64,000 bases of DNA. Origin: Brachionus manjavacas. Taxonomy: Eukaryota > Rotifera > Eurotatoria > Ploima > Brachionidae. Both the position numbers and the translations under genes were made by a program. The stretch is taken from contig JAHQIY010000005.1 of NCBI GenBank assembly GCA_019054805.1, positions 3,827,501-3,891,500 of the forward strand, in the 5' to 3' direction. Shown here piece after piece: positions 11,657-25,110 of the stretch. The notes below the pieces were generated by a model. It saw only the letters and a program-made list of their open reading frames with translations. It had not been told where the DNA came from and ran no database searches. Positions within the stretch are counted from its first letter, which is position 1, and each line of letters starts with the position of its first letter.

Positions 11657-14600
11657 TCACTTTTCTACAATTAAATTTATTTCCTTTTTGCTAAGATCAT
11701 AATCGTAACGATAAAAGTAAATTTTCTCGCCACCGTGATCATCACAAATGTTGACACTTCTTTTCATTCTAGAAAAAAACATCATAAATAAAAAAAATAA
11801 AATAAAAAATTGAAAACAAAATTTTCATTTACTTTAAATAGTTCGTATGATCGGACAAAATCGACTTAGATTTTATATGCTCAGGCTCAAGTACTTCTTG
11901 TTCACAAACATCTTGTGAAGATATAAGCTCATTTTCTTCAAACTTAATCGAATCGTTTAAATTTTTTATTTCATTTTTTATCTGTTCCGGCTTATAAAAC
12001 ACTTTTACATGAATTAGTATTTTATCTAAAAGAAAATAAAAGAAAAAAGTAATTTTTTTTTATTTAAATCAAAAAAATTTTAAATAAATTTGCAAGACTG
12101 ACCACGACTAGGATCGATTTTAATCGATTTAATTTGAGCAAAAGACTCGCTTTTTTTGGCCAGTGAACAATCGTTTTCATCATACGAATAGTTGGTATTA
12201 CTGCTATCATTGACCACATCGGTGATCTCTCTTTCGAACAGAACACAATCGTTCACATTGACGATCAAATTTGATGATTTGTTTCTGATGGACGAATAAG
12301 TCCTATCGCCCAGCGGCTCACTGTTTAAAATCCACAACCCTTCGCTTTTGCCACCTGATCTACAGTCCATTGTGCTCTCGGACTCGATCATGTTTGAATT
12401 ACTCTCCAAAGGCAAGTTAACATTCACCGAATCTACATTCATGTTTGTGTTCGAATTCGAATCAGTCTTGTCATTCATGACCATTTCCTCGCTCTCAACA
12501 TTCATTTGGCTCTCTAAATTTTCGTTGACTATCATGGATGTTTCATCAACTATCAAGTGCACACTGCTGGACAGCGACGAGCTGAATGATTTTTTGTCTT
12601 CTTCTTCTTCTTCCATTCTTTCGTCGTGGCACATTTCTTTCTTGATCTGAACACTCTCTAGTGGCTCTTCTTTGACCAAATTGCTGTCCTCGCTTTTGAT
12701 TACTTTGACATCAGAAGAGTTGGACGAAACCGAGACCACTGACTCGGTGTCCAAGTGTTTTCTTGTTTCCTTGCCCGTCTCTGCATTCGACTCGGGCTCG
12801 GTCTTGGTCTCAGCCTTGACATCGCTTTTGTCTTCGCCTTGATTTTTCAGAATCTTGGCAATGTTCATGGCGACAGCTGCTGCGGCGGCTGCTGCCGTTG
12901 CTTGGTTGGCCGATGCAGAATTGGACGCACAGCAAGGGTCCTGTTGATGCTGCAAGAAACAAGCGGCGGCTGCCTTTTGCTGCTCGTCCAAAGTTCCATA
13001 AAAGTTGACGTTTTCAACGTTGATCATGGGTGGCATCTGGTGCATGGCAGCAGCAGCGGCCGCGGCTGCTGCAGCTGCATGCTGATGATTGCGCATGTCC
13101 ATGAGCTTTTCGCTCTTGAGTTTCAGTTTAGCGTAAGATGGAATTAGATAAGATGGATCCTGGTAGTAATCTGTGTTCGGAAGGTAAAGTTTAGACTGGT
13201 TGGACGAGTCTATCGCAGAGGGCATCATAAACGATGGCTTGTGAGGATTGATGGATGGAAAGCTGTGTGGAGGCAAGGACATTGATTTGGTTAAGCCGTG
13301 TGAGTTGAAAAATCCGATCGGATTGCTGAGTGAGCATCCGACCGCTGCTGCTATCAATTGGTTGACGCTCTCGCTTCCCGACTGAATATTTGTCCATGTA
13401 AGATGTTCTGGATGAAGTGTGGGCGATTTGGGTCTTGGTGCCGTGGGCGGGTATGACCAGGCTGACGACGGTGTGCTGTGGTCGAACGGAAGTTGAAAAG
13501 GAAATTGAGTCTGAAGTCGGTTTGTTGATGCCGAGTTCAGATTCGCTTGATCCGGCTTTGGATCCAGGTCTTTTTAAAAAATTGCGTTAATTTTTTTCTT
13601 TTAGTTTTTCTTTTTTTTTATTAAGCCTTAAATGACGACAATGAGTTACAAAAAAAATAGCTTGTTTTGACTTTTTATTAGACAAAAAAAATAATATATA
13701 TATTTATATGTATATATATTTATGTATATTTTAAAAAAATAACAAAAAAATGTCTTGCTGTTTAAAATGTACACTTTTATTCAACAACAGATATTCTAAA
13801 AATTCCAACAAATATTTCTCTGGCCTCGTTGATTAACTCTTGAGCAAATTTTTAAACATCTGACCCAAAATAAAATGATCAAAATTAAAACATACTTCGA
13901 CTCTTGTAACAGACTCCTCTTACAATTTAACTCAACTTAAACTCATTGTCGTCATTTAGAATATAAATCCGATAAACGCAAAAATTTTACTTCGTTCAAC
14001 TACATCTACAGCTCACATAAAACCCCAGCTCTCATAAACTTTTTTTCAATAATTTCCTCTTTAAAAAAAAATTATTTTCTCTGCAATTCTACAATGTAGA
14101 ATATATAATCTATAATTGTAGCCTACAATTCTACAATGTAGAATATAAAATTTACAACTGTAGCCTACAATTCTACAATGTAGAATATAAAATTTACAAC
14201 TGTAGCCTTGCAATTCTACAATATAGAATTTAAAATCTACAATTGTAGCCTTGCAATTCTACAATATAGAATTTAAAATCTACAATTGTAGCCTTGCAAT
14301 TCTACAATATAGAATATATAATCTACAATTGTAGCCTACAATTCTACAATGTAGAATATATAATCTACAATTGTAGCCTACAATTCTACAATGGAGAATA
14401 TATAATCTACAATTGTAGCCTACAATTCTACAATGTAGAATATAAAATTTACAATTGTAGCCTTGCAATTCTACAATGTAGAATGTATAATCTACAAAAT
14501 AATTGCTAGTATATTAGAGCTTAAATTGTGTAATTGAGCTGAGATTTTGTAATGAAAAATTTGATAATTTCAAATAGTGTCAAAAGTGAACTTGAAATGA

Positions 14601-16126
14601 ATTATTAAGAGTAAAGTATTTATTATGAGGATCGACAAAAAAAAAAAAAAACTTGTAAGAAATTGTAAGAAGAGAAGCTGTTGTTGAGCAGAAGAGACCC
14701 GTGAATAAGTATGTGGAGGGCCGTGTTATTAAAAATCGGATAAAAAAAAAGTGATATGTACATTAAAGGTTCTTAATCAAGATGAAGCAAGCACTTGTTT
14801 GGCCTTTAACTCGAACCCGTTAGTAATAGTATCACTTTTTAAGCAAACAATATCTAAACTGGCTTTACCGTTTTGTTTTTGATCGTTTTTAGTTGCTTGA
14901 TTGGCTTGTAGGGCAGCGGGCTTGGCGGGCTGAGCGGCCTCTTTGGCCTTCGTTTGACCAACAGTTGATTTTGCATTTTTGCTCGGCGGCTGCTGTTGCC
15001 GCGACTTGACCGTCAAATACTGCGGATCGTTTAGCACTTTGGCTCCAAAGGAATCAATGGGTATTATTTCTTGCGGAAAGGGCTTGTCTTCGGCGGCCTC
15101 CAGACCGCCAATCCACTTGTTTATGTAGTCTTTTGTGTGCGTACTAAACGTGCCATTGCCTGTGCTATAGCTTCCGTAGAGTTTATTGTGGTCAGCCAGC
15201 CGCTCCTCGGTCAAAACAAATTCGGCGCTGGAGTTCTTTTCGGAGACAATCAGAACGTCACTGGACGACTCTTCGTCGTCGGGCGACTCGTTGCGGCCCA
15301 TGTTGGCCGCTTGGCTGTTGGCCAACGTTGTTGCAGTCGACACGTGCTTCAAGTTGGCATCGGACTTGTTTCTGGCGTTTTTGAGCGCCTTGGGCGGGTT
15401 GGGCACCTGAAAGTGGCTTTTCTCTACTCTTGGCTTGGACACAGTGAGTGGATTGAGGACGGTTGGTGGTGGTGGTGGCGGCGCACTCGCGCTAGCAGCC
15501 GATGGATAATACTGAAATCGGGTCTTCTCTATCTCGTTTGTTTGAATGATCATGGCGGAGGCGCGCAAACTGGCCTCGCGTTTCGGCCGGCCCGAGCTCA
15601 CTGGCGGTGGCTCGGCGCGCGACACCGACGAGTCCGAGCGATCATCGACCGCGGCCGCCTTGTGCCTGCCGCGCCGCTTTTGGCTTTTTCGGCTCTTCAC
15701 CGGCTCCTCTTCTTCTTGCTCGTCGCTTTCGGCCTTTTTCTTGCGCATGCGAGTGTTCGGCTTCTTGGCCTTGGACTCGTTGGAGACGGTGCGACGCCGC
15801 TTGGACGAGCTGGGCGATTGAGACGTGCGCTTGTCTTGTGCTTGTGACGGGTTGTTCGTGTGTGTACAATAGTGGACCAAGAACTCGGCGTTGAGGCTGG
15901 CCATGCGGCGCTTGCGGGGCTCTTTGGCCAGCTCGTCCGCGCTCGCCTTCGTCTGCTTGCGGCTCTGCTTGGCCTTGGATGCGTCCTCGTCGTCCGATTT
16001 TTGGGTTCGGTTCGACTTTTTGAGCGAGTCTTCGTCGTTTAGATTGAGATCGGCGGTGGTGTTGGACTGCGAGCCGACATTCAGGGCTTTTTTTATGTTA
16101 TTGGGAGCTCGTTTAGGTCGGACCAT
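11657..16126 (-). CDS. BAH-domain chromatin protein, BAHD1/winged-eye/TNRC18-like
   Basis: Model: exons 16126-14836, 13569-12103, 12025-11833 and 11768-11657, 1020 codons. The last three junctions are clear GT-AG joins in frame; the first join (donor GTGATA at 14835) is inferred. The N-terminal exon is basic and serine-rich with KRRMASLNAE at about residues 73-83, a motif I associate with BAHD1/winged-eye proteins. The middle has two polyalanine runs (about residues 594-606 and 650-660) and long acidic, Ser/Glu-rich stretches. The BAH fold is at about 855-1015: VNDCVLFER, IDPSRDKILIHVKVFYKPEQ, then ENELISSQDV, and near the end EKIYFYRYDYDLS, followed closely by the stop as in TNRC18/BAHCC1. 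BAH domains read histone marks or nucleosomes in repressive complexes; the exact target here is unknown. A strong acceptor (TTTTCAG at about 16151) just 5' of the first ATG suggests an upstream non-coding exon. The exons are GC-rich. If the first join is wrong, 14777-16126 is a separate gene. Confidence 0.75.
14083..14500. repeat. Minisatellite, ten units of 42-43 bp
   Basis: Ten units begin at 14086, 14128, 14170, 14213, 14256, 14299, 14341, 14383, 14425 and 14468; unit length is 42, or 43 where GCCTTGCAATTC replaces GCCTACAATTC. Most units contain the palindrome CTACAATTGTAG and the near-palindrome TTCTACAATGTAGAA. ORFs over the array on both strands are artefacts of the repeat. It sits in the inferred first coding intron of the BAH gene. 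Confidence 0.95.
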
Positions 16127-16600
16127 TATTTCAAGTGTTGCCAAAGACCCTGAAAATTCGAAGGAAGCGAAAAATAAACAATAGTTTAATTTATGGAAAA
16201 TATTTGGTGTTCAAATATGGAGATACAAGTCTATGTGTCTTTGACTCTGTGTGTGTATGTGTGTGTGTATGTGTGTGCGTGTGTGCTAGCATAATCCAAG
16301 TAGAGATGAATGCTTTGGGACTGAACGAAAAGCGAATAATTAATTCGAAGGGCTCACGCTCTCCGAATAAGGCGCATTAATTATGATAATCGAGAGCCAT
16401 ATGAACGTGGCACTCGTCTCTTTAGTTGTCTTATTATCATAATTAATGCGAGTTTTGTATCGGTTGTGTGGACGATGTGCAATTGGGTTAACAATTTGGT
16501 TTTTTTCTGTTGCTGCTCTGTGAGTTTGTGCATTGTTGTCTGCGCGTCAGTCGGCCATTTTGTTCGCATGCTCTGATAAGCTATTTAAATATCGATTAGA
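16127..16600. promoter_or_regulatory. Upstream region of the BAH gene with GT tract and 18-bp inverted repeat
   Basis: A 3' splice-like TTTTCAG lies about 25 bases 5' of the first ATG. A (GT)n-rich tract runs 16248-16285. A perfect 18-bp inverted repeat (CGCATTAATTATGATAAT at 16373-16390 and its reverse complement at 16433-16450) encloses 42 bp. The block 16240-16570 is less AT-rich than the DNA beyond it. Promoter function is inferred from position only. Confidence 0.45.
16248..16285. repeat. GT-rich microsatellite
   Basis: An interrupted (GT)n run with TATG and GCGT variants just upstream of the BAH gene. Confidence 0.9.
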
Positions 16601-17710
16601 TCTAGACAACCCCAATTTAATTCAGGGCCAAAACACATGGTACTGAATAAATGTGTCAAATTGAATTTTTTTTTTAAGTTGTCTTATTAAAAAATAAGGA
16701 TTTAAAATTTTTTATTAGCTAATTGTCAAACTAAAAATAAATGAATACTTTTTTGTGTTTGAATTCAAAAAAGTAACAAAATGTATCTACTGTTGAAATG
16801 ATTTTTCAAATATTTTTGCAGTTCCAAACAGGATAAAATAAAAATTTGACTACATTTAGTCTTTTATGGCTCATTTTTTGAGTTATTTTACTTAAAGTTT
16901 TAAAACTATTGAAAATTGATTTTTTTTTTTAATTCATCAAGAATTTAATTATCAATCATTCAATTCGATAATTAAATTTATAATACTCAATTAAAATTTA
17001 AAGTCAAAAAAGAATAAATCAGACTTGTTTATAAGGCACAGTTTTAAGTCAAAGTTATGACTTGCACAAAATTTTTTATCAATACCTGCTTCATCTGGAC
17101 CTGTTGAAAGAATTATTTTCTAAATCTGGTTACATTTACAGAGCACATAGGTCAAGATTAACGGCCAGCAATCTGGAAGCTACTACTTTATTGGTATCAA
17201 ATATGGATTTATTAAATCATTGAATTGATTTAAAGAAAAAAAATTGACTTAAGACTTGACTTGACTCAAGACTTGTGACTTTAAAACAAGTCTGGAATCT
17301 GGAATAAAAATATTTTTTTCAATTTTTCAAATTAAAATTAAACTCGTCCTATTAAACCAAAAAGTTTAATCTCAAATATGAAAATGCTTTCAATATTCAC
17401 TTAAATTATTTTTTTATTTGAAACTTAAAAAAAATATTTTAAATATCCCAATTTTGCAATATTATTTCAACAAGTGTCATCGTTATTAAAATGATCATTG
17501 TCTCCTATCATCATCATATTTAATATTTCAATATAATATATATCTGTTTCTGATTGACATTTTTTTTTTATTTATACTTCCACTTCCACAAAATTTGTTA
17601 ATGTCTACCCAGGCCTATGGTCTTAATTGTTGTACGTGTAGTTTTATTGTTTAATAAAATAAAATTAAAAAAAACAAACAAATCGAATTTCATAAACTAA
17701 ACCTTTTCCG

Positions 17711-18370
17711 AGAGTTATCTAAAGTCTCTGATTGTAAAATGGAGGACTTTAGGTCCGAGAGATGATAGACTGATTAAATATTAGATTAATAAAAAAATAT
17801 TAATTTTTTTAATATTGATTAAATAAATTAATTTAAAAACATGTTTGTTTTTTAATTAATCAAACCAGGCCAGCGATTTTTTCTAAGTCTTTGAAAGTGA
17901 GATGAAGGGTGCTAGGTCCGAAGAAGGATAGACCGGTTGAATTAAAAATAAAATCTATAAATTTTTCTATTACATTTAATTAAAAAAAATTGTTTTTTAT
18001 TTTTTTTAATTGTTATTCATTATCTTATCTAATTAAGAATAAAATATTTTTTATTTTATCATAAAGACAAATTCAATCTAACTGGATTATTAGGCATAAA
18101 TTAAAAAAAAATTCCTTAGCGATTACCATCATATCTTCCCTTTCACTTGGATCTATTTAAAATAATTGAAGAATTAAACATTGTTTCTTTATTTTTTTAT
18201 GAAAATATAAATTGTTTTAACGCCGCACCAAAAGCCGAGCAACTTGGTTTTAAATTTTCAATAATGATTAGATAACAAGTGTAAAAAACTAAATTTTCTT
18301 TAGGTACCAAAATCATGTTTCTGGACAGAGAGTCCGACAGATGATAGACTATTTAAATATTAAATTAGAA
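17711..18370. repeat. Three degenerate copies of a short repeat
   Basis: Copies at about 17711-17783, 17874-17943 and 18310-18370 share blocks such as TCTAAAGTCT, TAGGTCCGA and GATGATAGACT (GGATAGACC in copy 2), followed by TTAAATATTA-like sequence in copies 1 and 3. They lie in the same orientation. Confidence 0.55.
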
Positions 18371-18387
18371 AGAAATTATTTTTTTCT

Positions 18388-18435
18388 AATAATAATAATG
18401 ACAATAATAAATATAATAAAAATAATAATAATAAA
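18388..18435. repeat. AAT-rich microsatellite
   Basis: Imperfect (AAT)n interrupted by GAC and ATA units. Confidence 0.85.
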
Positions 18436-21400
18436 GCGTTACAAGTTTTGACTTGTTATAGTAGGAGTCGCATGACCATAGAACAAATTCTGCTTTTATA
18501 TTAAATATTAAATTTTGGTGATAAACGCTTATTCACAATAACACTTAATACTAAGCCAAATTTTTTTTTCTTAACATCCTAGTCATCTTTTCGTTTCGTT
18601 TAAAAAATAAAATCTAATTTTTTTTTAAAAAGTAGTTTATGATTTTATATAAATTATTTAAAATGCTTAAATTTAGTAAAAAAAAAAGACCCCTTTGTTA
18701 TTTGAATAGTTTGAAAGCAAACTCCGGAAACGCCCGAATGGCTTTTAGCTTCTATTTATTGAATGAAATAAAATAAAAAAAAAAATGATTTCCAGTTCTT
18801 AAAAAATATATTTAATTAATGTTTACGGTTGTTATTGTTATTTATTATTTCAAAAAATCAATTATAATTATAAACATTGAGACGCGAAATTGACTAGTTA
18901 AATATTAACAATTAAATTATGAGAAAATTGAAAATATAAGATAAAAATAAAATCTTTTTTCAATTTTTATCTAATATTCTCAATTGAAGTTTAAATATTG
19001 TCTTGTGATTTTAAAAATTTCTAAATGAAAAAAAAAATACAAAATATCTATACAATCTTAATTGGTATAAATAGGACAAAACAAAAAAGATTTTCATTTT
19101 TTGCGAAGACTTTCCTCAATAGTTTAACCCAATTATTTATATTAAATTCAATAGCTGTTTTATTTTAAGCAAAACAAGATTTAATCTAAAAAATATAAAG
19201 CACCCATTTTGATATAATGTAAATAAATAATTTTTGAGTGCATTTTAAATCATGTTTTGGTTTGACATTTTTCAAAGATTTTTAAATCGTTTTCTTTCTA
19301 TAAAATTTTGACACAAATATGCGTACGATTGCTCTTATCTTGTTTCTAGATTAAAAGGTGATTAATATAAAGAGTTTTCAGATGAAAAAAAAATTAACAG
19401 TAATATTGAAAAACGATCTTTAAAATTTTTCTTTAAAATTCATCTGTCGAAGAAGTCAGTTGTAGCCTCAAATCATTTCTTTAAATTAACATTTAATTCA
19501 AGTAATTGTTTCGATTTGCTTTGATTATATTTTAGCCATATCAAAAAGGAAGGAAAAAATAAAATCTAAGAGCGGCTGAAATTCCAATTCTTTTATGAAA
19601 AATAGCTATTTTCTACTTTATTTTCTCACTCGGTTTCATGTGGAGAAAATTATTAAGTTAAATTTTCATTTTCAATTCTTCAGACTTTAAAAATAAAATA
19701 TTCCTTTCAACAAAAGCATACTTCAATTCAAAGCTAATAATACCGATTATTTTGTAACTTGATTACAATTGAAATCTAATGAGTTAAATTTTTGACAAGT
19801 TTTATTTTGATAAAAGTTTGATAGAAACAATCAGAAATTTTTTTGAACTTTTAAATCATTTTAATTCAATTTGAAAATAATTTAAATATGAACAATTTAG
19901 ATTGGAAAAAAAATAATAAATAAAATATAAATACAAGATTTTGATAGAATATTTATTTCGAAACTTGAATAAGTATTTCATGCAATTTAAACAAAGTTTA
20001 CCTAGGAGACACAGCGTTGTGAAAAAATAAAGAAACGCTTGATTTTTTTTAGCCTCTATTTTGATTTGAACTGTCATAAAATGGGCTAAGATTTTAATTT
20101 TGAGACTATTTTTTTTGACCAAATTCTTTATTCTCTTAGATCAAAATTAACAAAAATTTCTGAATTGAAATGACAATCCATTCATTTGTAATTCTAATTA
20201 GACAAAGACTATCCAAATCATCTTCTCTTAGCATATCTATTGATAGAAGGAAGTTATTTCTTAAGATATCAACATATCTCTGAGAATTAAGTCTTACGTC
20301 AAATAAAGAAGAAATCTCTCTCAATGCAATAGAAATAAGAAAATCTACAACAGAAAATTGGAATTAACAACAGCAAATTAAAAATTTCAGGGTTAAAAAA
20401 ACAAACAAACTAAAACACCATCTATACCTGCTCTAGTGGAATTTAAAGTCAATGCATGAAACCAACATCTTATAAAATATTTCACTATCCTAGAAAAGAT
20501 TCAAGGTAGAGATAAAAATCCATTACAAAAAGACTAGAGCTGTTCAATCTAACTTTACGTGAAATTACAAAAACAAGAGACTGGATTAAAAAATGTGAAA
20601 TACCAAATAACATAAAAAAGTTAAATTGATTACGGAACCTTTCAAAACGCCCGAAAATAACAGAATTTGAATATCGAATTTTTCTTACCAGAAAGTGGCC
20701 CTTTGACTGTAGGGAAAGAAATTTTTTAAATTCAAAATTATTAATCATTGGAATAGCCAGCTTGACACAGTAGAAAACTGATAATTTTTTTTATACATTT
20801 AATACTAATTTAAAATGCATTCATTTTTTTTTATAAAAAAAAAAAGAAAATTAAAAACGATTTTTTTCACCAGTGAATTTAATCACCTACACCTGCTTAT
20901 ATCAGTAGTTCTACTATTGAAAAATTTAAATCCGATTCTAAATAGTATAATTGTGGTCATTAAAAGTTAAACCAGAAACAACAAAAAGAACATTAAAAAA
21001 AGCTTCTTAACATCAACTCATAAACATCTATTTTTCGAAAAGAAAAATGTAACATATAAAAAATAGCTACCACTTTGTTAAAGATTCGGATGAATCAAAT
21101 GGATATGGCTACTGCATTTTTTATTTCTCATTAAATGTTTAATCTCAAAATTCGACATAAAAGTCACAGCAACATTAGCCAAAAAAGAAATACATTAGAA
21201 ACTATTCGCAAATTAATATTTCGGAGCCATTTTAATGAAACTATTTAACGCTTTAAAATTTTTTTTGGTATGTAGCAGAGTTTACAAGAAGATGAGAGAA
21301 AATTATATTTTTTGAATCAAGTATCTTAAATTAAGTTTATTGAACTTATTTAAAAATTTATTGTCTTAATATTTACTTTTATTCAAAAAAGAAGATATTT

Positions 21401-22619
21401 TTGATGATGATAATACAGAATATGAGTATTATTTCTTGATATATTGATGATGCATTTGAATTTTTTTTAATAAAGTATAAATACGATTTTTTAAGCATTC
21501 AAGATTTTCAACAAAAAAAATTATTTTATTCAAAAATTTTTAAATTAAATAATATAATTATATTAGAATTAATGAAAAGATACATTTAAAAATAAAAAGA
21601 TAGTTTTAGATAAAAATTAATAAAAAAAAATTTAATTTTTTTTTATTTTTCCTTATTCCAATTTTGGCTGCTCCTCAGTTTTTCCCTTTTTTAATTTAAA
21701 ATTTCATATTAGAGGAGAGATTTATTTTGGAGTGTCTTATAATACAAAGTGTTTTAATCAAATAATTTATTGACCCAAAATTAATCCATAATCAATAAAA
21801 TAAGGTATTAAGCATATGTATTTTCTTGATAAAAAGTAGAGGACCTGTGTGATTCAAAGGTAAAGGTGTCCTAGGTGGCCCTTTTATTTTATTCAAACAT
21901 GGAAAACTAGATTTTTAATTTTATAGATTATTAAAGACTTTTACGAATTTGTACAAAATTAGGTTAAATTCGGACAATAAGAACATATTTTTTTACTGAT
22001 CATAATTTTGAATATTCATTTTTGAAAACCCGTTATAAAAGAAACCAAAAATTGAATTTAAGAGTAACATAATACAATAAAGCCACCTTTTTTATTTTGT
22101 GAATTTTTTTTTTAATCTTAAAAATTTTTAATAAAAATTTTGGATAAATCAATTTAAAAAAATTATAATTCGTTGTAATATATCCTCGAAAGCAAAGTAA
22201 AATCTTACAAAGTCTTTGATAAAAAATTTTTAAGTTCTGTTATAGAAATTCTAGAAGATGGTGACACAATTCTCGTTAATAGACTTGCTTTAAATACTTA
22301 AAAATATTATGCTTCTAATAGACTTGTTTTAATTTCTAAAGATTTATTGTTTCTTAAGTAATAAATGGTTTATTTTTTTTTTTTTCGAATTTTTTTTTAT
22401 TTTTTGAAACGGATGTTTAAGGTTTTCAAATAACAATAAAATAAAAATTTTTCTAAGATTTTTTTATTATTTTTTTATCTAAGATTTAAAAAATTATCAT
22501 TTACTATGTTAAAATATTGAAAATTGGCAATTAGATAGTTTAGAACAGATTAACTATATAATAGATTACATTAATAAAAAAAAGATAAATAGATAAAAAT
22601 CATTTATTAAGCCTTCTAA

Positions 22620-23857
<1,238 letters not shown>

Positions 23858-24535
23858 TATAAATCATTATATTAATATTTTTTAATGGTATTCAAGAAAT
23901 TTATAGAATTTAATCAAGCTCTTAGAATTTTTTTCAAGTTATTATGTTTCTTGTGAAAGCTTTAATTTGTCCCTCTTTATTCGTTTATGGTCAAAGTAAT
24001 ATATTTCCTTAAAAAATTTAAATCTCTTTAATTAGTTTAATCTTTTATAAGATAACTTGATAATTTCAAGAATTAAAAAAAAAGGGTTTCAAAGATCATT
24101 TTATTTTTGTTTTATAATTTCAATGAAAATTCTAATATTTATTTTTTTTTAGAAACCAGACTTAACAATTTTCTAATTTAAAAAGAAATAATTTTAGCAT
24201 TCATTATTCATTAATAGTCTGGAATTATACTTTAAACGGCTAAAGCCTCAGTATTTTGTATACCCTTAAAATCTTTGGTGTTAAATTGGTGCTTCAAAAA
24301 GAAAAATATCAAACAATCAATGTCTCATTTTCATTCTACTATGTTAAAGATAAAATAAATTATTAAATATTATTTTCAAATAAACTTAAATTCGATTTTT
24401 TCCAAAGATCCTAGAATTGGCTTTTTTTTTCTGAACTAAAGCTCCTTCAGATTAAATTATAAAATAAAAATAAAGTAAATAAACTAGAATAAAATGTAAA
24501 GAAAGTAAAAAAAACATATATTGAAATTAGTGTTG
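23858..24535. other. Short intergenic region upstream of cathepsin L
   Basis: AT-rich, no gene; must include the cathepsin promoter. No recognisable core element. Confidence 0.5.
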
Positions 24536-24612
24536 GGCGCCGGGAAGGCGGCCAGGTGACCGGTCCAAAAAAAAATTTGGCCGCGGCCGGACCGCCATTT
24601 GGACGGGCCGTT
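24536..24612. other. GC-rich scrap, possible transposon end
   Basis: GTTGGGCGCCGGGAAGGCGG and following GGCCGCGGCCGGACCGCC form an abrupt GC-rich island in very AT-rich DNA, directly 5' of a LINE fragment. TAGTGTTGGGC resembles the ends of some hAT elements, but no matching opposite end was found. Confidence 0.4.
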
Positions 24613-24624
24613 TCAGCGGTTTAC

Positions 24625-25110
24625 TTTTTTAATTGATTGAAATGAATCCACCTCTTTACTTAACTAACTGGATTAGATTCTTTCTAGACTCTAGGACATT
24701 TAAGGACCATCTGAGTGAAGAATACAAAAAACCCGCAGGTGTCCCCTCAAAGGTCAGTAATTAGTTCTCTTTTATTTAGTATTTATATTAATGACATCCC
24801 CAAAAGAAAAAAAAACAAATAATGAATACTCTCTGCTTTTCGCAGATGATCTAGTTAGATTCTCAAAAATGTGGTCTTATATTCCATTTATACCATATGG
24901 AATTTTTCGATTCCAAATGTATAAATATATGAGGTATAAATGGAATCAAATTTCTAATCGGCTTTTTGAGTTGAGTGAGAGATATGTTGGGACAGGACTG
25001 AGTCATTCTATTCCATTGGTTTTGAGACTGGTGGAGAAATACAAAGAAGGTTACGAATCAAGATATATTGAATACCCAAATCCATTGTGTAATTGCTACC
25101 TTACTTTTTC
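24625..25110 (+). mobile_element. LINE reverse transcriptase fragment
   Basis: The plus strand reads LTNWIRFFLDSRTFKDHLSE, then KKPAGVP, and after a one-base insertion QRSVISSLLFSIYINDIP, and then YSLLFADDLVRFS with the RT catalytic FADD at about 24837-24848. Beyond it the sequence jumps to KWNQISNRLFELSERYVGTG and PLCNCYLTF, which lie far apart in intact elements, so an internal deletion is likely. The frame then runs into AT-rich DNA at about 25110. The copy is dead. Confidence 0.82.

Larger units (their letters stand above)
16601..22619. other. 6-kb AT-rich region without a supported gene
   Basis: Contains three degenerate copies of a short repeat (17711-18370), an AAT microsatellite (18388-18435) and some broken coding-like frames near 20140-20770 that I do not recognise. 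Nothing else is resolvable by eye. Confidence 0.55.

Noticed and set aside
12755-13147. Plus-strand 130-codon ORF rich in Cys and Gly
   Set aside because: It is the shadow of polyalanine and glutamine codons of the BAH gene on the other strand.
14083-14500. CRISPR-like array
   Set aside because: Units are contiguous with no unique spacers, in a eukaryotic intron; it is a minisatellite.
14280-14509. ORFs on both strands over the minisatellite, with repetitive Tyr/Asn/Cys-rich translations
   Set aside because: They are products of the 42/43-bp tandem repeat reading through; no start context, splice sites or family similarity.
15071-15894. Several plus-strand ORFs opposite the BAH gene N-terminal exon
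   Set aside because: The antisense frames are open because the true exon is GC-rich; their translations are low-complexity and match nothing.
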